Positions 12,293 to 23,300 of a stretch of 64,000 bases of DNA are shown here, piece after piece (the stretch's first letter is position 1; each line of letters begins with the position of its first letter). Both the position numbers and the translations under genes were made by a program. The notes beneath the pieces were generated by a model. It was not told where the DNA came from and made no database searches. It was given only the letters and a program-made list of their open reading frames with translations. The stretch comes from Saccharum officinarum (taxonomy: Eukaryota; Streptophyta; Magnoliopsida; Poales; Poaceae), in contig CM036197.1 in NCBI GenBank assembly GCA_020631735.1, positions 50,081,880 to 50,145,879 on the forward strand, written 5' to 3'.

Positions 12293-12412
12293 GTGAGATG
12301 TGAGAGCATGATTGGATACACCGCCGATCTAGGGAGAGTACTTATATGATACTGGAGTACTTACATGTTTACGCATGTTTTTACAAAAGTGTCGCATGGG
12401 TGGTTGTTCCGT

Positions 12413-12436
12413 CTATTGAGGCGATGCCGTCAATAG
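12413..12436 (+). other. Leader hairpin of E1
   Basis: CTATTGA-GGC-GAT-GCC-g-TCAATAG folds into a 10-bp stem with a one-base bulge and a 3-nt loop, in the untranslated leader between PBS and first ORF. A packaging or dimerisation element is possible, because such signals lie in this region in retroelements. There is no other evidence. Confidence 0.35.
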
Positions 12437-12812
12437 GATGATGTTTTGGGTGGTTACTACCGTTGTACGCGTATCTGGGGATGCGTGTAGAGCGTGTAGA
12501 TAGATTTACTGCTTTCATGCATGCATGGGGAAATGGGCTGAAATAAATCTTCTGCAGGTACATAACAGCGTTTCTCGTGTAGAACGTATTAGTTACGTTT
12601 ATGAGAGATCGCCTATATGCCACCGAATTCGTCGATAGATATCATTTATTTCTTAAGTTTGTGAGAACGTAAGAAACGTGCATGCATCATGTTGCTTGCA
12701 CATTTCATTCATGCCATGCATTCCTCCCCTTATAAATTGATTATCCCCTTTCGATAAAATTTGTACCAACTTAAAATATGTTCTCACCGGGTAATCGAAA
12801 CTTTTGGTACAG

Positions 12813-13823
12813 ATGGCCCGCACGAAGCAGACTGCCCGTAAGTCCACAGGTGGAAGAGCACCCCGACACCAGTTGGCCCCGCGGGAGCGCCGCAACACGG
12901 ACACCTTTCTGAGCGAGTTTGGCATGCCAACTTTGCTTTGGAGAGTGCTCCATGATGTGGGGTACCCGGAGGGTCAGGAGCCGGTGTACTCTTGGAGCAA
13001 GAACCAGTTGGCAGATGATGGACTGGCAGTAGTGGAAATCAATGTCCCTTCTCTTGGTGATGCTTCAGAATGGGATGGTTGGCACTTGGAGTTTGAGGGA
13101 CGCACTCCGGTTGAGGGTGCAGAGGGAGCAGCTTTCCATGTCATCCGGAACATAATGAGTAGATTTCCCAACGAGCTAGCAGCAGCCTTGGCTGGCACTT
13201 TTCTGAGAGATGATCCTCGCGATGCTATTTGGGTGCAGCCGCAAGGAAGTGCTTTAGTCAGAGACCCAAGCGAAGGATAGGCTAGAGACAACCACACTAT
13301 GAGTGCGATGTATGCAGCTATCAGAGCATACCAGAGTCTGGAGTGCACTTATTGGACTTTGACTGGTTTGCGTGGTGATGATCGGCTCAAAGCAAGAAAA
13401 CAAAAGAAGAAGCAGGCACGTGCTATCGCTAGTTTGCAGGAGCAATTGGCTGACATGAGCTTGCAGCGAGACCAGGCTCTAGAGAGAGGTGATAGTTCTT
13501 TACAGCGGGTGCATACGTTGACTCAGGCCAACAATAATGCAGACCACATGATTGGACAGTTGGTTCAGGAAAGGAATGAAGCCTAGAACGAGAGGAACCT
13601 CCTGAGGCAGAGGGTCGAGGAGCTAGAGGAGTACAATGTCAACTTGCATGAGGAGTTTCATGCGCTCTACAACGGGATTGGCCCGTATGCTCCTCCAGAA
13701 GCCGCCGGTATGGACGTCGACGACGATGAGGACGAGCCCGCAGCCGCACCTGCTGACGACGACGCTGCTACTGATGGTAGCAATGGTGACGTCTCTGACC
13801 CCGACGATGGCCCCGAGGAGTAG
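12813..13823 (+). pseudogene. E1 accessory ORF with histone H3 tail mimic (two in-frame TAG)
   Basis: One reading frame of 336 codons lies between the 5' LTR and gag, broken only by TAG at 13278 and 13584. ATG at 12813 is chosen because translation gives M-ARTKQTARKSTGG, identical to histone H3 residues 1-13 once Met is removed. The match then continues as RAPRHQLA (K14R and K18H), 19 of 21 in all. K4, K9, T3, T6, S10, T11, R2, R8 and R17 are kept; K14, K18, K23 and the K27 region are lost. After codon 30 there is no histone fold. Codons 30-155 form a mixed alpha/beta-looking domain resembling the N-terminal domain of the E2 protein at 49860. A basic NLS-like patch (KARKQKKKQAR, about codon 193), a coiled coil (about 200-290) and an acidic tail (300-336) follow. 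The tail may derive from a captured H3 first exon. Function is unknown; chromatin mimicry is inferred. Confidence 0.8.
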
Positions 13824-14183
13824 GCTAGTTGCTTTGCGTTAGCTGCTAGGCCCTGTCACAATGACCTTCTTTTGGCTTCATGTATCTTGATGTATCTCGT
13901 TTGAACCTTGAGACTTGGTAGAATGTTGGATCTTGGTTGTTCATGCGATACCTAAGCACATAAAGTCCAGTGTGTGTATGCTGGCAACGTGGTTGTATTG
14001 GACGCGATGTTTGCATTTGAAGTAATTTAATTAGTGGTGTTGTTTTAATTGGAATGCGATTATTGTGCCTCTGTTTTGTTGTATGACTTTATTCTCTCCA
14101 ATGAGTTCAGTACGGCATAATTTTTCATTCACTCACAATTACTACAACTGCGCTTAATCATTACTTATTGCTGAAATATACAG

Positions 14184-17100
14184 ATGGTAAACACTCGACG
14201 CGCCACGTATGAGGCTGCTGAAACTGGTGGAAATGGCGCCGCGGCTGGTGGGAGTGGTGCTAACAATGTCATCCATAACGAGCCACACCCGGAACCACAT
14301 TTACCGCCTCCTCCACCACTCACTGCAGAGATGTTCTTTGCACAGTTTCTGGGAAGTCAGCGCAATGCCGAGCAGTCACAGAAAAATATGGAAGATTTCC
14401 AGCGTACCATTGCCAACAACGTGCAACGTGGTAACAACCAAGGTGGTGGCAATGGAGTGAATCAGTACAGCAATTTCAAGGATTTCATGGACACTAGGCC
14501 GCCAATTTTCAAGGAAGCAACCGAGCCACTTGACGCTGAAGAATGGATCAACACTATAGAAGATAAGTTCCGTGTGTTAAGGCTGACGGAAGTACTAAAG
14601 ACCGAGTATGCTGCACATCAGTTACAAGGACCAGCAGAGATGTGGTGGAAGCATCACCGCACCACCTTCCCTCCAAATGCTCAGATCTCATGGAGAGAGT
14701 TCACCGAAGCCTTCCGTGGAGTTTATATTCCATCAGGGCTAGTTGAGATGAAATTAGGAGAGTTCTTGGCTTTAAATCAGGGCACCAAAACCGTAACACA
14801 GTATTTGCATGCCTTCAACAACTTGTGTCGTTATGCTCCCGACATGGTTGACACAGATGCTAAAAAGATTGCTAGCTTTAAGAGAGGGTTAGGTCCGAAG
14901 ATGATGAAGCATGTGGGTACCAATACCCGCGCCAGATTCAATGACTTCATCAGTGATTGTCTGAAACAAGAGAAGAACAACAACGCGTACACAGCATCCA
15001 AGACTCGTAAGAGAGCCTTTGAATCAGGACCGTCACAGTCCAGAGTTGTCACTGCTAATCGTTCGACCTATCGTCCGTCTGCACCTGGTGCAAGGTTTAG
15101 GCCACCGCAGCATAAGACCCAGAACTATAAGGGACCGCAGAAGCCGTACAAGATGGCAGTGCCGCCAGCAAGAACAGCCGCAACCGCGGGACAAGGTAAC
15201 TCGAAGGGAGCTATCGGATCTACTGGTACAGTAAAGGGACCTTGCTATAACTGTGATCAGCCAGGCCACTTTTCCAAGTTCTACCCTATTCCGCCCCGAA
15301 AGAAGCAACAGACTTATAATGCTCGAGTGCACCACACCACTGTGGAAGAGATTCATGAGGGAGAGCCCGTAACTGCTGGTAAGTTTCCTGTTAACCAAAA
15401 CCCTGCAGTTGTTCTATTTGATTCTGGATCATCGCATTCTTTCATGAGTCAAGCATTTGCACGGAAACATGAACAACTATGCACAGACTTAAGTTATGGT
15501 TACCGTATAAGTTCAGCAGGGGCTGATGTTTTAACCAATCAGATGGTTAGAGGGGCAACCCTTGAGTTAGGTAGTCGAAAGTTTCGAGTTAACCTGATAG
15601 TCATGCCTGGACTAGTTCTGGATGTCATCATAGGGATGAATTGGATGAAAGAATGGGGAGCAGTTATAGATACAGGAAGTCGGGTACTTACCCTGAAGGA
15701 TCCCCAGGGAGAGGGTACTTTTCAGGTACCATTGCCTAAAAGAACAGACCTTGTGAGTGTGACATGTGCTATGGAAGTCATTCCGATTCATCAGATTCCG
15801 GTCGTGTGTGAGTTTCCGGACGTGTTTCCAGATGAGTTACCTGGTCTTCCGCCAGATAGAGATGTTGAGTTTGGAATTGAGTTGATCCCCGGGACAGCTC
15901 CAATTTCCAGGAGACCTTATAGGATGCCTCCGGATGAGTTAGCTGAGTTGAAGAAGCAACTAGAGGAGTTGTTGAACAAGGGGTTTATCCGGCCAAGTAA
16001 GTCTGAATGGGGATGTCCTGCCTTGTTTGTGAAGAAAAAGAAAGAGGGTACTTTGAGGATGTGTGTGGATTATAGGCCTCTTAATGCTGTAACTATCAAG
16101 AATAAGTATCCCTTACCTCACATTGATGTTTTGTTCGATCAGTTAGCCAAAGCCAGAGTGTTCTCCAAGATAGATTTAAGATCAGGTTATCATCAGATAA
16201 AGATTAGACCACAAGATATACCGAAAACTACTTTTTCTACCAGATACGGGTTGTACGAGTATCTTGTTATGTCCTTTGGCTTAACAAATGCTCCTGCATA
16301 CTTTATGTATCTGATGAATACAGTTTTCATGCCAGAATTGGACAAGTTTGTGGTTGTGTTCATTGATGATATTCTAGTATACTCTGAGAATGAGAAAGAT
16401 CATGAAGAGCATCTGAGAATTGTCTTAACCAGACTGAGAGATCATAAGTTGTATGCTAAGTTTAGCAAGTGTGAATTTTGGTTGAAGAAAGTTCCTTTCC
16501 TTGGTCACATTCTGTCGGAGAATGGAGTATCCGTAGACCCGATAAAGTGCAAGAGGTTATGGATTGGAAGACACCAATCACAGTTTCTGAAGTTAGAAGT
16601 TTCTTGGGTTTAGCTGGTTACTATCGTCGTTTTATACCAGACTTCTCGAAGATTGCCAAGCCAATGACAAGTCTGCTACAGAAAGATCATAAGTTTGTAT
16701 GGACAGAGGAGTGTGAGACAGCTTTCCACACCTTGCGGAAACTGTTGACCACTGCTCCAGTTCTAGCGCAACCGGACATTGAGAAACCTTTTGATGTGTT
16801 TTGCGACGCATCAAAAACAGGATTAGGTTGTGTTCTTATGCAAGAAGGAAGAGTCATTGCTTATGCCTCCCGCCAGTTGAGAAAGCATGAGATCAACTAT
16901 CCGACGCATGATCTTGAACTTGCTGCCGTAGTGCATGCCTTGAAAATTTGGAGACATTACTTACTTGGTAATGTGTGCAATATTTTCACCGATCACAAGA
17001 GTCTCAAGTACATCTTCACCCAACCTGAATTGAACATGAGACAGCGAAGATGGTTAGAATTGATCAAAGATTACAATTTGAATGTGCAATATCATCCTGG

Positions 17101-18691
17101 AAAGGCCAATGTAGTGGCAGATGCTTTGAGTAGAAAGTCACATTGCCTGAATGTGCAACCTTTGCTCGAAGATGGTTTTGATCTAATGCATCCTGCAGTG
17201 TTACACAGTATTCAGATTAGTTGTTCTTTGGAGAGTAAGATAATAGAAGGCCAGAAAACCGACAAAGGGATATTCCATATCAAAGAAAAGATTAAAGAAG
17301 AACCATCCAAGCACTTTAGATTGGATGAACATGACGTGTTATGGTTTAACGACCGTCTTGTTGTTCCTAAAGATGGAGAGCTTAAGAATAAACTTATGGA
17401 TGAGGCTCACCTTTCAAAGTTATCTATCCATCCCGGAAGTAGCAAAATGTACCAAGAACTAAGACCTCGTTTTTGGTGGACCAAGATGAAGAAAGAGATT
17501 GCGGCATATGTAGCCAGATGTGACACATGCTGCAGGGTAAAGGCTATTCATATGAGACCTGCCGGATTGTTGCAACCTTTGTCTGTACCTAGTTAGAAGT
17601 AGGATGATATAAGTATGGATTTCATCACAGGTTTGCCCACTACTCAGAAAGGACATGATTCGATTTGGGTAATTGTAGATCGCCTTACAAAGACAGCTCA
17701 CTTTTTACCTGTCAAGACAGAATATAGACCACCTCAATATGCCGAGAAGTATATTGCTGAGATTGTGAGATTACATGGCATACCGAAGAATATCGTGTCT
17801 GACAGAGGGTCACAATTCACTGCTCACTTTTAGGAGCACTTGCATAAAGGTTTGGGGACGAGTTTAATTCGTAGTACTGCTTATCATCCTCAAACAGATG
17901 GTCAGACCGAAAGAGTTAATGCTGTTCTGGAAGACATATTGAGAGCCTGTGTGTTATCTTCTAGAGGTTCATGGGAGTCATGTTTACCTTTAGCAGAGTT
18001 CGCTTATAATAATAGTTATCAAGAAAGTATCAAGATGGCACCATTCAAAGCATTGTATGGCAGAAAGTGTAGAACACCACTTAACTGGATTAAGCCAGGA
18101 GAACGAAGATACTACGGTATTGACTTCGTAGAAGAAGCTAAGAAGAAAGTTCATATCATTCAGCAAAATATAAAAGTCACTCAATCCCATCAGAAAAGCT
18201 ATGCAGATCGAAGAAGGAGACCATTTATGTTCGAGGTTGGTGACTATGTTTATCTGAAAGTCACACCAATGAAGAAGAAATGGTTTGGAGTACGCAGAAA
18301 GCTTGCAGCCAGATTTGTGGGACCATATAAGATCTTGGAAATGAAAGGTCCAGTCGCTTATAAGTTGGAGTTACCTGAGACAATGAGTGCTATATTCCCA
18401 GTTTTTCATGTATCGCATCTCAAGAAGTGTTTGTGTATTCCCGAAGAAAGAATCGAACCTCGAGGTATAAAGCTCAAGTCAGATTTGGTATATCGTGAGC
18501 AACCGGTTCAAGTGTTGGACTCTAAAGAAAGAGTTACTCGGAACAGTGTGGTGAAAACATATAAGATACAGTGGAGTCATCATGATGAAGGAGATGCAAC
18601 TTGGGAAACGGGTGAATATCTGCAAAAGGCTTATGAGGATTTTTATAACAAATGGTTCGTAACCCAAAATCTCGGGACAAGATTCTTATAA
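14184..18691 (+). pseudogene. gag-pol: E1 gag-pol polyprotein, Ty3 chromovirus, with chromodomain
   Basis: The frame opens at 14184 ([10 protein letters not shown]). Order: capsid-type gag (residues 100-250), one zinc knuckle near residue 354 ([14 protein letters not shown], last Cys replaced by Tyr), aspartic protease ([10 protein letters not shown], near 412), reverse transcriptase with FIDDILVYS (near 726), RNase H ([17 protein letters not shown]), integrase zinc finger (HPGSSK ... CDTC), integrase core (MDFITGLP, IVSDRGSQF, QTDGQTERVN), the RFVGPYKI module, and a C-terminal chromodomain ending ATWETGEYLQ. It is dead: one base is missing near 16540, which shifts the frame. TAG codons at 17594, 17600 and 17831 stand where family members have Trp. 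The chromodomain keeps the central cage Trp (IQW), but the other two cage positions look non-aromatic, as in group II plant chromodomains. The protein set and order identify a Tekay/Del-type chromovirus. Confidence 0.93.
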
Positions 18692-18702
18692 GGGGGGAAG
18701 GC
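18691..18702 (+). other. E1 polypurine tract
   Basis: AGGGGGGAAGGC directly precedes the 3' LTR start and overlaps the last base of the pol stop codon. The same tract (AAGGGGGGAAGGA) precedes the E2 3' LTR, and an inverted repeat lies just upstream in both. Confidence 0.85.
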
Positions 18703-19876
18703 TGTAACACCTCTAGGTGTTAAGCAGGCATTCACATCCTAAATCATGAGCATTTACATTTCATACATGATCATCATCACATGCAAATTAAGTTAGAATT
18801 TATTTAAACTGTGATAATCATGTTTGAGCTCTGAGTTTGGTAAAAATCCTAGGTAAAAGTGGTAAAAATTTGTGGAGCTATAACTTTAAATAACTTAGAA
18901 ATAATTAACATGATTTTTGGAGCAAGTTTTGTATTAAAAATCTCCCCAAATTTTGCTTTTAAAAACATTCAGAAAAATGAGTTATCATTTAAAAATTTGA
19001 CTTTAAATCACCAACTCAAAATCTATTTAGAATTTTAAAAAGTGCCTAAATGAAAGTTGTAGAGAATTAAATTTTGAACAACTTTTGTTTTGGGACAATT
19101 TGTGAAAATGTCTTTTTCATCTCTTCAAATTTGAATTTGAATCAAATACAAAAATCTAAAAATATATTTAGAAAAAGAAAAAAGGAATTTCTTACCTTAG
19201 CGGGCCGCCGCTCCGCTTCGCCTGCTCGCCGCAAGCCGCCCGGCCTAGCTTCCACGTCTGCGCCTACCTCCCCCCGCGCGGCGCGCGCGACGACCGGTGG
19301 CGCCGCGGTAGAAGCCGGCCGCCGCGTGGCCGTACGTGCCGACACCGGCGCGCACGCGCCCTCTCGATGGCACCACGTGTCCTCCGCGCCCGCCTCCTCT
19401 CCGCGCGCTCGCCACCCTTCCCTACTGCCTCCATTTCCAGCTCTTCGCCTCACAGCAGCGCTCGGCCGCAGTCCCGCCTCCGCCTACGTCGCCGCGCCAT
19501 CGCGCGGAGACGGCGTTCCGGCCGTTCGCCTCACAATCGACGCCTCTATCTTGCCCCGAGCTCCGCCTTTCCCTCGCGTAGCTCGGCTCGCTCCAGTTGG
19601 CCGTGGTAAGCCTCCTCCGCGTGAATTGGCTCACCGGAGTTCCGACCGAGCTCGCCGAAGCTTTCCGCTCGTGGCCGCTCTCTTCCGCCCACCTTTTTCC
19701 CTTCTAGCACGCGCATCTTGCTCGCCATGGCTCACCGTTGCTCGAGCACCTTTCCAGTTGACTGTGGCATGGTCGGGGATGGCCGGCCGGCGACCACCCG
19801 CGCCGCCGCTCCGCCATTGGCGACGACGAGCCTATGCCCGAGCTCCTCCGGTCATGCTGTTTGCACCAACGTGACC
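18703..19876 (+). mobile_element. E1 3' LTR, first 1,174 bp, cut by assembly gap
   Basis: TGTAACACCTCTAGGTGTTA starts at 18703 and aligns with the 5' LTR up to the match of position 9259. The AT-rich first half is almost identical. The GC-rich second half shows many small indels, from real divergence or assembly error in a hard region. About 2.76 kb of LTR plus the TSD should follow but are replaced by Ns. Confidence 0.88.
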
Positions 19877-19976
19877 NNNNNNNNNNNNNNNNNNNNNNNN
19901 NNNNNNNNNNNNNNNNNNNNNNNNNNNNNNNNNNNNNNNNNNNNNNNNNNNNNNNNNNNNNNNNNNNNNNNNNNNN
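19877..19976. other. Assembly gap, 100 N
   Basis: Exactly 100 N, the conventional size for a gap of unknown length. The missing DNA must include the rest of the E1 3' LTR and possibly 3' exons of the KAKU4-like gene and more of the LINE fragment. Confidence 0.99.
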
Positions 19977-20238
19977 CTCCACTACGCACCGGCGTCTCAG
20001 GAGGCCTCCGTTGGACATGTCCAACCATCTCAACCGATGTTGAATCAATTTCTCCTCAATTGGTGCCACCCCAACCCTATCCGCGAATATCGTCGTTCCG
20101 GACTCTATCCCTCCTTGTGTGCCCACAACACCAACGCAACATACGCATCTCTGCTACACTCAATTGCTGGACATGTCGCCTTTTTGTAGGCCAACACTCA
20201 GCACCGTATAACATCGCCGGACGAATCGCCGTCCTATA
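19977..20238 (-). mobile_element. LINE (non-LTR) retrotransposon 3' fragment
   Basis: The minus-strand translation gives the C-terminal reverse-transcriptase tail of grass LINEs: AMLYGAECWPTKRRHVQQLS, then EMRMLRWCCGHTRRDRVRND. After a frame change comes RVGVAPIEEKLIQHRLRW. It is 5'-truncated, as usual for LINEs. It sits in the same orientation as the KAKU4-like gene, in sequence following exon 4, and runs into the gap. Confidence 0.8.
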
Positions 20239-20313
20239 GAACAGGCTGTACATAAGTGTGCAATGCCAAATTCCAATCAGTAACCTTGACTCAGCATAAA
20301 TTTCTTTTATTAC

Positions 20314-23300
20314 CTTCGTTGACAAGATAGAGTATTTGGAGGGTGATGTGTCAAACTTCTGACGGCCTAAGAATGGGGATTGCCAAGGAGGTATCGACTG
20401 CATGTATGATTTCGCTAAATCAACTGGAGTACCCATGTCAGAGTCATCGTGCTGCATGAGATGGCAACACATAAAGGGTAAGAAACAATTTATCGAACCA
20501 TAACCAGCAGTAAGTTCGCCAATCACCAAAATGCAATAGGTTTACAAAGAATAGGAGTATATATTATACTCACAGAACTAAATATATCAGTATTTAATGT
20601 GCATGGTCCATTGTCTTCAGGCTTTGAGCCCAGTCCCTGCCTTTTCTCTTCCAACCATTTTTTTGCTTCTGTAACTGCTGCAGTGCATAGCTCAGGTGAT
20701 GCTTGGAGTGGAGAGCCTGGAGAAAAACTACCAGGTCCCATTCTCATACTAGAGAGTGCAACTGATTCAGGGAAATTCCGGTCACGGCTCAAGGAGCGCC
20801 ATGTTCCTGTGAAGTCATGTGCAATGCCTGCATTCCTACTTGGGATTTCTTCTGGCTTTCCATACTCATGGGCTTCAGGAAAAGTAGAATCTCTAACTCT
20901 TGATTTTATTAGCTCTACCATCCTATCACATTCATCCCTGCAAAAGAAAAAAAAAAACACCAATTGTTCCAAGGGGTAGTGCATCTGCTGAAGATATCAC
21001 CAATAAATCAGGTTTAAAATACTGATGGATCTACCCAGCGTAAAAATAACAACACTCGTCATCAAATAGCATCTAGAGCAGTTACATTACAGGGGTAAGG
21101 TAGCATAACATGTGTAATGACTTACATTGCAAGCTTTTGTTAGCTTTGTGTTAGGGAATGAGATTCTATTGATTTGGGCTAACCCTAAAGGGTAGCTATA
21201 TAGGTAACCATACATGGGCCTCATGGGCCTAGCCTCATGGGCCTAATACACTCGTATTCCAACACCCCCCGCAGTCTGAACTACCGGCGCAGCGGAGTTT
21301 CCAGGCTGAACAAGAAGAGAAAGAACACACACACGTCCCCCACAGACGCAACTAGCCACTGGTGATGTTGAGGCTGGAGCGAAACTCGGTGAAGGTCGAG
21401 GATGGGAGGCCTTTGGTGAAGATGTCCGCGAACTGGGAGGTGGTCGGAACATGAAGGACCCGCACCTCGCCCATGGCAACCCGATCACGGACAAAGTGTA
21501 AGTCGATCTCCACGTGCTTCGTCCGCTGGTGTTGGATGGGATTGGTGGAGAGGTAGACCGCACTGACATTGTCGCAGTAGATCAGCGTGCTCCTGCAGGG
21601 CGGAGTGTGGAGCTCGGCGAGAAGCTGCCGGAGCCAGGAGGCCTCAGCCACGCCGTTAGCGACAGCGAGATACTCCGCCTCGGCACTAAACCGGGAGACC
21701 ACCGGCTGGCGCTTGGACGACCATGACACCAGGTTGCCGACCAAGAAGACAGCATAGCCGGAAGTGGAGCGCCGAGTGTCTGGACACCCTGCCCAGTCGG
21801 CGTTAGTGTAGACGACAAGCTCGGCGGAGGAGGACCGGTGAAGGAGTAGGCCGTAGTCGATCGTGCCCCGGAGGTAGCGGAGGAGGCGCTTGAGAGCAGT
21901 GAGGTGAGGCTCTCGGGGATCATGCATGTGAAGACAGATCTGCTGAACGACGTAGGTGATGTCCGGCCGGGTGAAGGTGAGGTACTGAAGGGCACCAGCA
22001 AGACTCCGGTATGCAGTGGGATCTGACACTGGGGGACCCTCTGCCTCGGACAACTTGCCCTGTGTATCAACCGGAGTGGAGCATGGGTTGTAGTCAGTCA
22101 TCCCAGCCCACTCCAGGATATCTAGAGTATACTGCCGCTGGTGAAGAAGTAACCCGGCAGGATGAGGCTCAACAGTGACCCCGAGGAAGTGGTGGAGCAC
22201 ACCCAGATCCTTCATAGCAAACTCCTGCCGAAGAACGGTAATGATGCGGCGGAGAAGTGGCTCACTGGAGGCTGTGAGGACAATATCATCAACATAGAGT
22301 AGCAGGTACGCAGTGGCAGCTCCATGGTGATAGATAAACAGAGATGTATCAGACTTGGCCTCCACAAACCCCAGTGTCAGTAGGAAAGCAGCAAACCGAT
22401 GGTTCCACGCCCGGGGTGCTTGCTTGAGGCCGTAGAGAGACCTGTTGAGCCGGCAGACCATGTCAGGACGGGAAGAATCAACGAACCCCGCCGGCTGACT
22501 GCAGTACACTGTCTCAGTGAGAAGACCGTGTAGAAAGGCATTCTTGACGTCCAGCTGATGGACGAGCCATGACCGAGCAAGGGCCAGTGAGAGCACTGTG
22601 CGGATGGTGGCCGGCTTCACCATCGGACTGAAAGTCTTATCATAGTCGACCCCAGGGCGCTGAGTGAATCCCCGGAACCCAGCGAGCCTTGTAGCGCTCG
22701 AGAGTGCCATCAGCCCGACGCTTGTGGGTCCAGATCCACTTGCCGGTGACGACGTTGGAGCCCGGCGGCCGGGCACCAACTCTCAGGTCTGGTTGGCAAG
22801 TAGCGCGGCGTACTCCTCTTCCATCGCGCGGCGCCAGTGAGGATCCAACAAGGCGTCACGGACGGAAGAGGGTACTGGGGAAACCGGCGCGTCGCCGGTC
22901 GATGCCGCAAGAGCCCGGGGTGGCAGTGTGCCAGCCGCGTGCCGTGTCACCATCGGGTGAACATGTCGCGGGTGTCGGTGAAGAAGCGGCGGGTAGTAGA
23001 CCGGCGGTGCGACACGGGACGGCGGGGACTGCGGTGGTGGTGTCGGTGTCCCCGGTGGAGAAGAGACCTCGAGTGGCGGCGGACGCGGCCGGCGCTGGTA
23101 CACCCGTACCGGCGCAGCGAACCGCGAAGGAGGGCCGGGGCAGCACCAGAGGACGTCGGCGCCGAATCCGCGGCGAGCGGAGAGGCCGAGGCAGGGTCGG
23201 GGGACGAGGTCCCTAGATCTGTGCCAAGCGGAGAGGTCGGGGCAGCGCCGGAGGACGACGGGCCCGGACCGGCTTGGGAGCCGGGACAGGAACCCGGCAA

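Noticed and set aside
12813..12950. A host histone H3 gene or gene fragment
   Set aside because: Only the first 21 residues match H3. The alphaN and histone-fold parts are absent, the frame continues for over 300 codons as another protein, and it sits between PBS and gag of a retrotransposon.
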